From: Gemmatimonadota bacterium
GTDB lineage: Bacteria > Gemmatimonadota > Gemmatimonadetes > Gemmatimonadales > GWC2-71-9
Direction of reading: 5' to 3'
Assembly: GCA_003220935.1 (NCBI GenBank)
Contig: QHTT01000076.1
Location: 1-63,986 of the forward strand
DNA length: 63,986 nucleotides
The translations under genes were made by a program, and so were the position numbers. Under the pieces are notes generated by a model, which was not told where the DNA came from, did not search any database, and worked only from the letters and a program-made list of their open reading frames with translations. The stretch's first letter is position 1; the number at the start of each line of letters is the position of its first letter. Positions 7,402 through 15,565 of the stretch are shown piece after piece.

Positions 7402-8015
7402 ACGCGCTCGGGCTGGCGGTCCTGCTCGTGCTGGCCTACCTGATCGGCGCGACGCCGACCAGCTACCTCGCCGGCAAGCTCGGCCGGGGGATCGACCTGC
7501 GCGAGCACGGCTCGAGGAACCTGGGCGCGACGAACGTGTACCGCGTGCTCGGCTGGAGCTACGCGATACCCGTCGGCCTCGTCGACCTCGGCAAAGGGGC
7601 GCTCCCCGTGGCGGTGCTCGGGCCGTGGGCGAACGGCCCCGCCTGGTTCACGGTCGCGCTCGGCGTCGCCGCGGTGCTGGGGCACGTGTACTCGCCCTAC
7701 GTGCGCTTCAAGGGAGGGAAGGGCGTGGCGACCGCCGCCGGGATGTTCCTCGCCCTCGCCCCGCTCGCGCTCGCGATCTCGCTGCCCATCTGGGCTGCCA
7801 CGCTGTGGCTGTTCGGATACGTCTCCGCGGCGTCGCTCGCCGCGGCGGCGCTGTTCCCGCTGTGGGTGCGGCTCACCGCGCCGGGCGCGCCGTACACGTT
7901 CTGGGCGAGCGTGGCGCTCGCCCTGCTGATTGCGTATTCGCATCGGGCGAACATCCGGCGTCTGCTCAACGGCACCGAGAATCGATTCCGGACGAGAAAG
8001 GGAGTGGTTGCATGA
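7398..8015 (+). CDS. plsY: Glycerol-3-phosphate acyltransferase PlsY
   Basis: PlsY moves an acyl group from acyl-phosphate (made by PlsX, also in this window) to glycerol-3-phosphate. The 205-residue membrane protein has the family motifs GSRNLGATNVYR, FKGGKGVAT and a late SHRANIRRLLNGTENR, with about five to six hydrophobic helices. The GTG start overlaps the der stop. gpsA, which makes its substrate, is the next gene. Confidence 0.95.
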   Translation: MNALGLAVLLVLAYLIGATPTSYLAGKLGRGIDLREHGSRNLGATNVYRVLGWSYAIPVGLVDLGKGALPVAVLGPWANGPAWFTVALGVAAVLGHVYSPYVRFKGGKGVATAAGMFLALAPLALAISLPIWAATLWLFGYVSAASLAAAALFPLWVRLTAPGAPYTFWASVALALLIAYSHRANIRRLLNGTENRFRTRKGVVA

Positions 8016-8024
8016 GCGGCTGTT

Positions 8025-8115
8025 CCCAGGCTGAAGCCTGGGCTCGGCACGACGCTGCCCTAAAGGGCATTGCCCTTCAGGGCAGTGATTCGCCGAGCCC
8101 ACCCTTCAGGGTGGG
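8025..8115. repeat. Nested palindromic intergenic element, copy A
   Basis: Three small palindromes in series: CCCAGGCT-GA-AGCCTGGG equivalent (8025-8042), a central CCCTTCAGGG-type unit, and CCCACCCT-TC-AGGGTGGG (8098-8115), with CTCGGC and GCCGAG arms between them. A related element with the same module order is at 45990-46060. It fills the gap between plsY and gpsA and stops 6 bases before the gpsA start. Confidence 0.8.
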
Positions 8116-8121
8116 GACCCC

Positions 8122-9153
8122 GTGACGAGGATCGCGGTCGTGGGCGGCGGCGCGTGGGGCACGGCGCTGGCGGACCTGCTCGCGCGCACGGGGCGGTTCG
8201 AGTCGGTCACGCTGTGGGCGCGAGAGCCGGAGGTCGTCGACAGCATCAACCGCGAGCACGTGAACCACGTGTTCCTCCCGGGCGCGCCGCTCGACCCGAC
8301 GCTGCGGGCGAACGGGGACCTGGCCGCGACCGTGCGCGGCGCGGAGGTCATCGTGTCGTCCGCACCTTCGCATGTGGCGCGGCAGGTGATGACGCGGGTG
8401 AGCCCGGCGCTGCCGCGCGGGGCGCTGGTCGTCAGCGTGTCCAAGGGGCTCGAGCCGGAACGCCTCACGACGCTGTCCTGCGTGCTCGGCGAGGTGTTGC
8501 CGCCGAACACTCCGCTCGCCGTGCTGTCGGGCCCGTCCTTCGCGCAGGAGGTGTACCAGCACCAGCCCACGGCGGTCGTCGCGGCCGCGCGCGATCACGC
8601 CGTGGCGCAGCAGGTGCAGCAGGTGTTCTCGACGAACTACTTTCGCGTCTACTCGCACACCGACGTGCTGGGCGTGGAGCTCGGCGGGGCGCTCAAGAAC
8701 GTGATCGCCCTCGCCGCCGGGATCCTCGAGGGGCTCGGCCTGGGCCACAACACCCGGGCCGCGCTGATCACCCGCGGGCTCGCCGAAATCACGCGGCTGG
8801 GCGTGGCGCTCGGCGCCGAGCCCGCGACCTTCGCCGGCCTCGCGGGAATGGGCGATCTCATTCTCACCGCGACGGGGCCGCTGTCGCGCAACCGGTCGCT
8901 GGGAGTGGAGCTGGCGCGTGGGACGGCGCTGTCGCACGCCCTCGCCGGACGCGCCTCGGTCGCCGAGGGTGTGAACACGGCGCGCGCTGCCGTGACGCTC
9001 GGTGCGCGGCATGGCGTGGAACTGCCGATCGCTCAGCAGGTGGCAGCGGTGCTGTTCGACGGCAAGCCGCCGCGCCAGGCGATCGCCGACCTGATGGAGC
9101 GGGAGTTGAAAGCGGAGCAGTGGGGTGGGGAAGGGGGAGGGGGGAGCCGATGA
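8122..9153 (+). CDS. gpsA: NAD(P)-dependent glycerol-3-phosphate dehydrogenase
   Basis: This enzyme reduces dihydroxyacetone phosphate to glycerol-3-phosphate for phospholipid synthesis. The 343-residue protein has the Rossmann motif GGGAWGT (8-14), the conserved SGPSFAQEV and LGGALKNVIALAAG with the catalytic lysine, and AGMGDLILT near residue 250. GTG start; the stop overlaps the MerR gene start. The last 10 residues (GGEGGGGSR) come from a G-rich tract and are probably unstructured. Confidence 0.96.
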   Translation: MTRIAVVGGGAWGTALADLLARTGRFESVTLWAREPEVVDSINREHVNHVFLPGAPLDPTLRANGDLAATVRGAEVIVSSAPSHVARQVMTRVSPALPRGALVVSVSKGLEPERLTTLSCVLGEVLPPNTPLAVLSGPSFAQEVYQHQPTAVVAAARDHAVAQQVQQVFSTNYFRVYSHTDVLGVELGGALKNVIALAAGILEGLGLGHNTRAALITRGLAEITRLGVALGAEPATFAGLAGMGDLILTATGPLSRNRSLGVELARGTALSHALAGRASVAEGVNTARAAVTLGARHGVELPIAQQVAAVLFDGKPPRQAIADLMERELKAEQWGGEGGGGSR

Positions 9154-9527
9154 GCGTCCCACAGCCCATCCAAGAATTCTTCTCCATCGGGGAAGTCTGC
9201 CAGCTCACCGACTTGAAGCCCCACGTGCTGCGCTATTGGGAGAGTCAGTTCCGGTTTCTGAACCCCGCGAAAAACCGCTCCGGCAATCGCGTGTACCAGC
9301 GCCGCGAGATCGAGCTGATCATGCTGGTGAAGCACCTCCTGTACACGGAGAAATACACGATCGAAGGCGCGCGCCAGAAGATCGAGCAGTATCGTCGCTC
9401 GGGCGAGCTGAAGCCCGAAGCCCGGCGCGCGCTCGCCACGCAAACGGTGAAAGACCTGCGCACCGAGCTCAAGTCGATTCTCGCCATTCTCGAGGGAACC
9501 GTCGCGCCGAATGCCGGGGCACGCTGA
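9150..9527 (+). CDS. MerR-family transcriptional regulator
   Basis: A 125-residue protein with an N-terminal winged helix: FSIGEVCQLTDLKPHVLRYW then NRSGNRVYQRREIELIMLV, the typical MerR two-helix and wing pattern. A short dimerisation helix follows. There is no cysteine-rich effector domain, so it is not a metal sensor of the classic type. The sequence is close to stand-alone MerR regulators that bind a core promoter. ATG overlaps the gpsA stop. Confidence 0.88.
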   Translation: MSVPQPIQEFFSIGEVCQLTDLKPHVLRYWESQFRFLNPAKNRSGNRVYQRREIELIMLVKHLLYTEKYTIEGARQKIEQYRRSGELKPEARRALATQTVKDLRTELKSILAILEGTVAPNAGAR

Positions 9528-10212
9528 CGGCACCGTCGCCGTCGTCATCCCGGCCTACCAGGCCGCCGCGACGATCGGCGGGGTGGTGACGGCGGCGAAA
9601 CGGGCGCTGCCAGCCGCAACCATCTACGTGGTGGACGACGGATCGCGGGATCAAACCGGGGAAGGGGGAAGGGGGAAGGGTGCGACGGTGCTGGTCCATC
9701 CTCGGAACCTCGGCAAGGGCGCGGCGCTCCGGACCGGGATCGATCGGGCGCTCGCCGACGGCGCGGCGATCGTGGTGACCCTCGACGCCGACGGGCAGCA
9801 TCCAGCCGAGGAAATCCCCAAGCTCGTGGCCCCGATCGTCGCGGGGGAGGCAGATCTGGTGCTCGGCGCGCGAGCCCGCACGCGGGCCATGCCGCTCGGC
9901 CGCCGCTGCACGAACTGGCTCTCTGCCACGCTCACGTCGCGCATCGCGGGGCGCGCGGTGCCGGACGCACAGACCGGGTTCCGGGCGCTGGCGCGCCAGG
10001 CCGCCGAGCTGGTGCGCCCCGGCGAGGCGCGCTACGACTTCGAAGCCGCGTTTCTGCTCGAGGCCCTGGCGCGGGGCTTGCGAGTGCGATCGGTCGCGAT
10101 TGCCACGGTCTACGACGGGCGCCCCAGCCACTTCCGGCACTGGGAGGACACCTGGCGGCTGGCGCGCGTCTTCACGCGGTACGGCCGCCGGATCATCCTC
10201 GGAGCGCGATGA
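9511..10212 (+). CDS. Family 2 glycosyltransferase (polyprenol-phosphate type)
   Basis: The 233-residue GT-A protein has VVIPAYQAAATIGGVV, VVDDGSRD (nucleotide-sugar binding), NLGKGAALRTG and the DxD motif in TLDADGQHP. It has no transmembrane segments, so it resembles dolichol-phosphate-mannose-synthase-like enzymes that load a sugar on a lipid carrier. It overlaps the MerR gene by 17 bases and surE by 4. A G-rich insert at 9655-9680 encodes GEGGRGKG in a surface loop where relatives have a longer helix. Confidence 0.85.
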   Translation: MPGHADGTVAVVIPAYQAAATIGGVVTAAKRALPAATIYVVDDGSRDQTGEGGRGKGATVLVHPRNLGKGAALRTGIDRALADGAAIVVTLDADGQHPAEEIPKLVAPIVAGEADLVLGARARTRAMPLGRRCTNWLSATLTSRIAGRAVPDAQTGFRALARQAAELVRPGEARYDFEAAFLLEALARGLRVRSVAIATVYDGRPSHFRHWEDTWRLARVFTRYGRRIILGAR

Positions 10213-10884
10213 ACATCCTGATCTCGAACGACGACGGCATCCTCGCCCGCGGCCTTGCCGTCCTGGGCGAGGTGTGCGCGTCGCTCGGCCAGGTCACCGT
10301 CGTCGCGCCCGACCGCGAGCAGAGCGGCACCTCGCACTCGCTCACGTTGCACCGCCCGCTCCACGCCACCCGGCGCCCGGACGGCGCGTTCCAGGTGGAC
10401 GGCACCCCCACCGATTGCGTGCTACTCGCCATCGGCATGCTGATGCCCGACAAGCCCGACTTCGTCATCTCCGGGATCAACCACGGCCAGAACATGGGCG
10501 AGGACGTGTTGTACTCCGGCACCGTGGCGGCGGCAATGGAGGGTCTCGCGCTAGGGATTCCGTCCATCGCGATCTCGTTCGCCGGCGGGGATCTCAGAGC
10601 GGACCTCACGCACCTACGAAAGCAGATCGCGGTGCTGACGGATTTGCTCCGTCACCTTACGACGCTGCCGGCATTTCCGGGGAATACGTTGCTGAATGTG
10701 AATCTGCCGCCGGTCGAAGGCGGCGCGGTGAAAGGCGTTCGATTGACGAGGCTCGGTCGACGGGTGTATTCCAATTGACTTCCGGGCCACGAGCGACGGC
10801 TACATCTCGGTGACCCCGCTGCACATGGACATGACCAACTACGACCTGATCGAGGTCGTGCGCAAATGGTTCCCCGGCGATTGA
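10209..10884 (+). pseudogene. surE: 5'/3'-nucleotidase SurE, disrupted by an out-of-frame deletion
   Basis: The first 189 residues are a good SurE: MNILISNDDGILARGL with the metal-binding Asp pair, PDREQSGTSHSLT, DGTPTDCVLLA and ISGINHGQN. The frame then stops at 10776-10778 after RRVYSN. One base on, frame 10777-10884 resumes the family's true C-terminus, DFRATSDGYISVTPLHMDMT to FPGD. About 35 residues between the two parts are absent and the phase is wrong, so a deletion that is not a multiple of 3 is implied. The order surE-pcm is conserved in many bacteria. An assembly error is the main alternative. Confidence 0.85.
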
Positions 10885-11555
10885 GCGGCCGGGGGGCGGC
10901 GGCGGGGGGGGCGGGCGACAGCTACGCCGGGTACCGCACTCGACTGGTCGAAACGCTGCGGGCCAAGGGCATCCGCGACCTCGCCGTGCTCAAGGCGTTC
11001 GCCGAGACTCCGCGGCATCTGTTCGTGCCCGAGGCGGTGCGACACCGGGCCTACGAAGATGTCGCACTCCCCATCGGCAACGGCCAGACGATCTCACAGC
11101 CGTCCACGCAGGCCCGCCACGTCGAAGCGCTGCGGCTGACGGGCAGGGAGCGGGTGCTCGAGATCGGCACGGGCTCGGGGTACCAGGCTGCGCTGTTGGG
11201 CGCGCTGGCCGCCACGGTGCTTTCGGTGGAGCGGGTGGAGACGCTCGCGCGCGCCGCTCAGCTGGCCCTGCGCGAGGCAGGCGTGTCGAACGTGTCCGTG
11301 CTGCACGGCGACGGGACCCTGGGGTGGAGCGCCTACGCGCCCTATGATGCCATCCTCGTAGCCGCGGGGGGCCCCGAGATCCCCCCACCGCTCGTCGAGC
11401 AGCTCTCGTCCGGAGGCCGACTCCTGATTCCGGTGGGCGCCCGAGGCGCTCAGATTCTCACCCTCGTCGAGCGGGGCGACGCCGGCCTCAAGCGGATTCC
11501 CCTGGGCGAGGCCCGCTTCGTTCCCCTCGTCGGAGAGCACGGCTTCGATGCTTGA
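10866..11555 (+). CDS. pcm: Protein-L-isoaspartate O-methyltransferase
   Basis: Repairs isoaspartyl residues in aged proteins using SAM. The 229-residue protein has the Pcm signature ISQPSTQARHVEALR, the SAM motif VLEIGTGSGYQAALL and DAILVAAGGPEIPPPLVEQL. The first 20 residues (PRRLSGRGAAAGGAGD) are low-complexity. It overlaps the tail of the disrupted surE by 19 bases and the DedA gene by 8. Confidence 0.95.
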   Translation: MVPRRLSGRGAAAGGAGDSYAGYRTRLVETLRAKGIRDLAVLKAFAETPRHLFVPEAVRHRAYEDVALPIGNGQTISQPSTQARHVEALRLTGRERVLEIGTGSGYQAALLGALAATVLSVERVETLARAAQLALREAGVSNVSVLHGDGTLGWSAYAPYDAILVAAGGPEIPPPLVEQLSSGGRLLIPVGARGAQILTLVERGDAGLKRIPLGEARFVPLVGEHGFDA

Positions 11556-12189
11556 GAGCTTCATCCAGTGGCTGCTGGATCGGTTCCGCGACATGGGCTA
11601 TCCGGGGATCGTAATTCTCATGGCTGTCGAGTCCTCGTTCTTGCCGCTGCCAAGCGAGCTGGTGATGCCCCCGGCGGGATATCTGGCGGCGAAGGGCGAG
11701 ATGAGCTTCGCGCTCGCCATCGCCTGCGGAGTAGCCGGCAGCATCACGGGCGCGCTCGCCAACTACGGTCTCGCCCACTGGCTGGGACGGGCCGTCGTGC
11801 GGCGCGTCGGCAAGTACTTCTGGATCTCGGAACGGAGCCTCGAGCGCTCGGAGCGGTACTTCGCCGCGCACGGCGAGATCAGCACTTTCATGGGACGCAT
11901 GCTCCCGGTGATCCGGCACCTGATCTCCATTCCTGCCGGGATCGCCCGGATGAACCTGGCGAAGTTCGTTACGTTCACCGGGCTCGGCGCGCTCATGTGG
12001 TGCAGCGTGCTCACGTGGATCGGCTGGTTCATCGGCAGGAAGGAGGACGTAATCCTCACCGTCTTGAACCAGGAAGCGCAGACGTACGCGGGACGGGCGG
12101 TGCTCATCCTCCTACCCGTGCTGGCCGCGATCGCGGCCGTCTACGTCTGGTGGCACCGCCGCCGGGTGGCGCAGCGTGACGGGGAGTAA
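11548..12189 (+). CDS. DedA/SNARE-associated family membrane protein
   Basis: 213 residues with about five hydrophobic segments. It has the family's ES-FLPLPSELVMPPAGYLA region and FGRMLPVIRHLISIPAGIARM-like motif (GRMLPVIRHLISIPAG), including the conserved arginine. DedA proteins act in undecaprenyl-phosphate recycling and lipid flipping. A second, divergent DedA gene lies at 42555-43157. Confidence 0.9.
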   Translation: MLESFIQWLLDRFRDMGYPGIVILMAVESSFLPLPSELVMPPAGYLAAKGEMSFALAIACGVAGSITGALANYGLAHWLGRAVVRRVGKYFWISERSLERSERYFAAHGEISTFMGRMLPVIRHLISIPAGIARMNLAKFVTFTGLGALMWCSVLTWIGWFIGRKEDVILTVLNQEAQTYAGRAVLILLPVLAAIAAVYVWWHRRRVAQRDGE

Positions 12190-12194
12190 GCTCC

Positions 12195-12467
12195 GTGCCT
12201 GCGGTGCGTTTCCTGGTTCGCGGTCGCGTGCAGGGCGTGGGGTATCGCTGGTTCGTGTGGCGCGAGGCCGAGCGGCTGGCATTGCGAGGCAGCGTGCGCA
12301 ACCTCCCCGATGGCTCGGTTGAAGTGATTGCTCAAGGGGTTGAGGAAGCACTTGAACGACTGGAGCGAGCGCTCGCCCGGGGACCGTCGGGCGCACGGGT
12401 CGACCGTGTGGAAAGAGCCGAGGTTCCACATGATATGAAACTGGCGAACGACTTCGAAATCAACTAG
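12195..12467 (+). CDS. acyP: Acylphosphatase
   Basis: Hydrolyses carboxyl-phosphate bonds. The 90-residue protein matches family length and signature: VRFLVRGRVQGVGYRWFVWR carries the catalytic arginine, and LRGSVRNLPDGSVEVIAQG carries the catalytic asparagine. GTG start 5 bases after the DedA stop; apt follows directly. Confidence 0.93.
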   Translation: MPAVRFLVRGRVQGVGYRWFVWREAERLALRGSVRNLPDGSVEVIAQGVEEALERLERALARGPSGARVDRVERAEVPHDMKLANDFEIN

Positions 12468-13025
12468 TTGCAAGGACTCCCATTGACCCAGTCCGTGACC
12501 GTGACCGTCCAGGACATCGCCCGCTATATCCGGGATGTCCCTGATTTCCCCAAGCCTGGGATTGTATTCAAGGACATCACGCCGCTGCTGCTCGACGCGA
12601 CCGCATTCCGGCGCGCTGTCGAGCTGATGACGGCACCGTTCCGGCGCGCCAAGGTCGCGCGCGTGGTCTCGATCGAGTCGCGAGGCTTCCTGCTGGGCGC
12701 GCCGATCGCGCTGGCGCTCGAGGCGGGACTCGTGCCGATGCGGAAGCCCGGGAAGCTGCCCGCCGAACGGGGGCGTGTGGAATACGCCCTCGAGTACGGC
12801 ACCGACGCGCTCGAAATGCACAAGGATGCCGTCAGCGCCGGGGACCGCGTCCTGGTCGTGGACGATGTGCTGGCGACCGGTGGCACGGCCGCTGCCGCGG
12901 CCAAACTGGTGCGAGCCCACGGTGCAGAGGTGGTGGGGTTCACCTTCCTGATCGAGCTCGACTTCTTGAACGGGCGCGCGCGGCTCGAGGGCGAGCGCAT
13001 CGAGGCCTTGCTACACTACGCGTAA
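12468..13025 (+). CDS. apt: Adenine phosphoribosyltransferase
   Basis: Salvages adenine to AMP with PRPP. 185 residues with IRDVPDFPKPGIVFKDITPL, IESRGFLLGAPIALAL and the PRPP loop VLVVDDVLATGGTAAAAAKL. A TTG at 12468 gives the full frame; an internal TTG at 12483 (LTQSV) is an equally plausible start. It is followed by tRNA-Arg. Confidence 0.95.
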   Translation: MQGLPLTQSVTVTVQDIARYIRDVPDFPKPGIVFKDITPLLLDATAFRRAVELMTAPFRRAKVARVVSIESRGFLLGAPIALALEAGLVPMRKPGKLPAERGRVEYALEYGTDALEMHKDAVSAGDRVLVVDDVLATGGTAAAAAKLVRAHGAEVVGFTFLIELDFLNGRARLEGERIEALLHYA

Positions 13026-13047
13026 CCCCGCTACATTGCAGCGCTTA

Positions 13048-13121
13048 GCCCCTGTAGCTCAGGTGGATAGAGCAGCGGTTTCCTAAACCGTTGGCCGGGT
13101 GTTCGAGTCACCCCAGGGGCG
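13048..13121 (+). tRNA. tRNA-Arg (anticodon CCT)
   Basis: Acceptor GCCCCTG/CAGGGGC, D arm GCTC/GAGC, anticodon stem GCGGT/ACCGT with loop TTCCTAA (anticodon CCT, reads AGG), T arm GGGTG-TTCGAGT-CACCC, discriminator G. CCA is not encoded. Confidence 0.95.
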
Positions 13122-13135
13122 TACGACCAAGAGGC

Positions 13136-13245
13136 GAAAGACGTCGCGCGAAAAACGTCACGCAAAGACGTCACGCAAAGACGTCACAAAGCCAATAAGA
13201 CGTAGCACAAAGGCGTCACGCAAAAACGTCACGCGAGGACGTCCG
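13136..13245. repeat. Degenerate 13-bp tandem repeat, copy 1
   Basis: About eight units of the pattern AAAGACGTCACGC, some altered to ACGTAGCAC, fill the gap between tRNA-Arg and the next start. The same unit, inverted, occurs at 27529-27622. The units are directly abutting, with no spacers. Confidence 0.8.
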
Positions 13246-13270
13246 AACGGCGTTTCACGAAAGGCGTGGC

Positions 13271-13948
13271 ATGGCGACATCGGTGACCACGGCGGGACGT
13301 CCCGTAGCCGCAGCAGACTCAGGCAGGCTGACGGTACTTGTCCAGTGGATAAAGGGGCACAGACAGGCGTCCGGCTATGTCGGGATCCTCGTCGGTCTGG
13401 GCGCGGTGCTGTTCGTGTGGAATCTCTGGTCGACGCGCACGGCAGAGCGCACCGCGGGCGCCCGACTCGAGCAAGCCCGCCTGGCCGTGGATTCCCGCAA
13501 CTTCAAACTCGCTGCGAGCGAGCTATCACAGGTCGTGGAGAACTATGCAGGCACGCGCGCGGCCCAAGAGGCCACGATCCTCCTCGCCCAGGCCTACCTC
13601 GGTCAGGGGCAGAGCCAGCAGGCGATCGCGCTCCTCAAGCGCTTCGCGCCCGGTGCGGGCAAGGCCTACCAGGCGCAGGCGTACGGGTTGCTGGGGGCGG
13701 CCTATGAGAACGTAGCGCACCCCAAGGACGCAGCGGACGCGTACCAGCGGGCGTCGGAAGCGGCGCGGTTTCCGTTCTTGCGCGCGCAGTTCTTGTCGGA
13801 TGCGGGGCGAGCCTGGGTGGCGGCGGGTGACACCACGCGAGCGCTCGCGGCCTACCGTGCCATCAGCGAGGGCGCGGACTCGAGCGGTGCCGCGATTGAG
13901 GCAAAGGTGCGCATCGGTGAGCTTACGCGAGGTGTAGGCGGGCGTTGA
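13271..13948 (+). CDS. Membrane-anchored TPR protein (YfgM-like)
   Basis: 225 residues. One transmembrane helix at about 37-54 (GYVGILVGLGAVLFVWNL) follows a short cytoplasmic N-terminus. Then come TPR-like helix pairs: ARLEQARLAVDSRNFKLA, EATILLAQAYLGQGQSQQ and YGLLGAAYENVAHPKDAA. This single-helix plus TPR plan is that of YfgM/ancillary translocon or envelope scaffolds. The specific role is unknown. The start follows the 13-bp repeat tract. Confidence 0.75.
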   Translation: MATSVTTAGRPVAAADSGRLTVLVQWIKGHRQASGYVGILVGLGAVLFVWNLWSTRTAERTAGARLEQARLAVDSRNFKLAASELSQVVENYAGTRAAQEATILLAQAYLGQGQSQQAIALLKRFAPGAGKAYQAQAYGLLGAAYENVAHPKDAADAYQRASEAARFPFLRAQFLSDAGRAWVAAGDTTRALAAYRAISEGADSSGAAIEAKVRIGELTRGVGGR

Positions 13949-14021
13949 GTTGTCGCAGCACTGTACTTCGTATAAGAGATGTTATGTTAAGCTAGCGCCT
14001 GCTTGAATGTGGAGAATCGGC

Positions 14022-14861
14022 TCAGTTAATCACACCCCTGAACACCAGCCGAGCCTCCCCCGAAAGCCACACCTCGTCGTAGGTGCCGTCGTTCAGCCGC
14101 TTCGCCTCGATCTCCAGGCGCCTGCCGCTGCGGGTCCAGATCGTCACCGGAAGCTGTGCCAATCCCCATTCCACGAGCGCGCAGCCCGCCGCCACCGCGC
14201 CGGTGCCGCACGCCAGAGTTTCGGCCTCCACTCCCCGCTCATAGGTCCGCATCAACCATTCGGACGGCGAGCCCCCCGGAGAGACGAAGTTCACATTTGC
14301 ACCGTCGGGTCCCAGGGCCGGATCGCAGCGGAGCGTCCTGCCACGAGTGGCGAGGTCGAGGCAGCTGACGTCGTCGACGAGCACGATGAGGTGTGGGACG
14401 CCGACCATTCCGAGGGCCGCGCGGCGCTCGCCGTCGGCTACGAGGAGGGCCGGTACGGCGGTGGGGGGGCGCAACGCGGCTAGTCGCAGCTCGGCGCGCT
14501 CCCCAGGACCGCCGCAGCGGCTTTCGTAGCTGCCGGCGTCCGTCTCGAGCGTCATCCCCTGCGCCCGCGCGATGCCGAGCCGCGCGGCGAGGCGGGTACT
14601 GCACAGCGCGGCGTTGCCGCACATCGCGGCGCGGGACGCATCCGCGTTGAAATAGATCATGCGCACCGCGTTTCTGAACGATCCAGGACTCACGAACACC
14701 AGCCCGTCGGCGCCGACGCCGGTCCCGCGGGCGCACACCGCGCGGATGTCGGCCTCGGACCAGTCCGCGGGCGACGTGTGCCGGCCATCCACCATGACGA
14801 AGTCGTTTCCCGACCCCGTCATCTTGTAAATCGGCAGGCCTGCTAAATGCGGCCGGACCAC
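14022..14861 (-). CDS. dapF: Diaminopimelate epimerase
   Basis: Converts LL- to meso-diaminopimelate for lysine and peptidoglycan. It has YKMTGSGNDFVMVDG at the N-terminus, the first catalytic cysteine in AAMCGNAALC and the second in LACGTGAVAAGC. The start is uncertain: GTG at 14861 gives VVRPHLAGLPIYKM, overlapping the upstream gene by 19 bases, and ATG at 14822 (MTGSGND) would cut off the first strand. It is the last gene of the minus-strand envelope cluster. Confidence 0.93.
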   Translation of the reverse strand: MVRPHLAGLPIYKMTGSGNDFVMVDGRHTSPADWSEADIRAVCARGTGVGADGLVFVSPGSFRNAVRMIYFNADASRAAMCGNAALCSTRLAARLGIARAQGMTLETDAGSYESRCGGPGERAELRLAALRPPTAVPALLVADGERRAALGMVGVPHLIVLVDDVSCLDLATRGRTLRCDPALGPDGANVNFVSPGGSPSEWLMRTYERGVEAETLACGTGAVAAGCALVEWGLAQLPVTIWTRSGRRLEIEAKRLNDGTYDEVWLSGEARLVFRGVIN

Positions 14862-15565
14862 GCCATCAGCCTGAGCCGCGGCACCATCCACACCGCCTCG
14901 CGCACGATGGCCCCGGTCATCTTGCTCGATCCCTCGGTCCGGTCCACGAACACGATGGGGATTTCTCTCAGCCTGAACCCTTTCCGCCATGCCCTCACAC
15001 TCATTTCAATCTGAAACGCGTATCCGTTGGACCGCACCTGTGTCAAGTCTATCGCCTCGAGCACCTGCTTGCGAAAGCACTTGAACCCCCCCGTCAGGTC
15101 CCAGATCCGCAGCCCGGTCACCCACCGCGCATAGATGTTGGCACTGTAGGATAACATGAGACGGGTGATGGGCCAGTTGACCACCGCGACTCTGCCCCCC
15201 AGGTAGCGCGATCCCAGCACTAGATCCGCCTCCTCGACGGCCTTGAGAAAGTCCTTTAAGTAGGCGGGGTCGTGGGAGAAGTCGGCGTCCATCTCGAAGA
15301 CCAGGGCGTAGTCCCGCTCCAGCGCCCACCGGAATCCGGCGATATACGCCGTGCCGAGCCCGAGCTTCCCTTCCCGATGGATCACGCTCAGCCGGGGCTC
15401 CTTCTGGCGGAGTGCCTCGGCGAGCTGCCCGGTGCTGTCCGGGGAGTTGTCGTCCACGATGAGGATGTCGAGCCGGGGGTCCTGGGCGAGGACCTGCGGC
15501 ACGAGGTGGGCCAGGTTCGCGGCCTCGTTGTAGGTGGGGATGACGACCAACCCCCGCTCAGGCAT
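14843..15565 (-). CDS. Polyprenol monophosphomannose synthase-like glycosyltransferase
   Basis: A 240-residue GT2 enzyme with VVIPTYNEAANLAHLVPQVL, VDDNSPDSTGQLAEAL, the metal motif EMDADFSHDP and LGSRYLGGRVAVVNWP, all typical of DPM1-type dolichol/polyprenol-phosphate mannose synthases. No membrane helices. It would make a lipid-linked sugar donor for membrane glycosyltransferases. Its start overlaps the YfhO-like gene by 8 bases, suggesting they work together. Confidence 0.9.
   Translation of the reverse strand: MPERGLVVIPTYNEAANLAHLVPQVLAQDPRLDILIVDDNSPDSTGQLAEALRQKEPRLSVIHREGKLGLGTAYIAGFRWALERDYALVFEMDADFSHDPAYLKDFLKAVEEADLVLGSRYLGGRVAVVNWPITRLMLSYSANIYARWVTGLRIWDLTGGFKCFRKQVLEAIDLTQVRSNGYAFQIEMSVRAWRKGFRLREIPIVFVDRTEGSSKMTGAIVREAVWMVPRLRLMAWSGRI

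Noticed and set aside
10770..10790. Programmed ribosomal frameshift in surE
   Set aside because: No slippery heptamer or stimulatory structure is evident, and about 35 conserved residues are absent, which a frameshift alone cannot explain.
13136..13245. Possible CRISPR array
   Set aside because: The 13-bp units abut with no unique spacers, and no cas genes are in the window.
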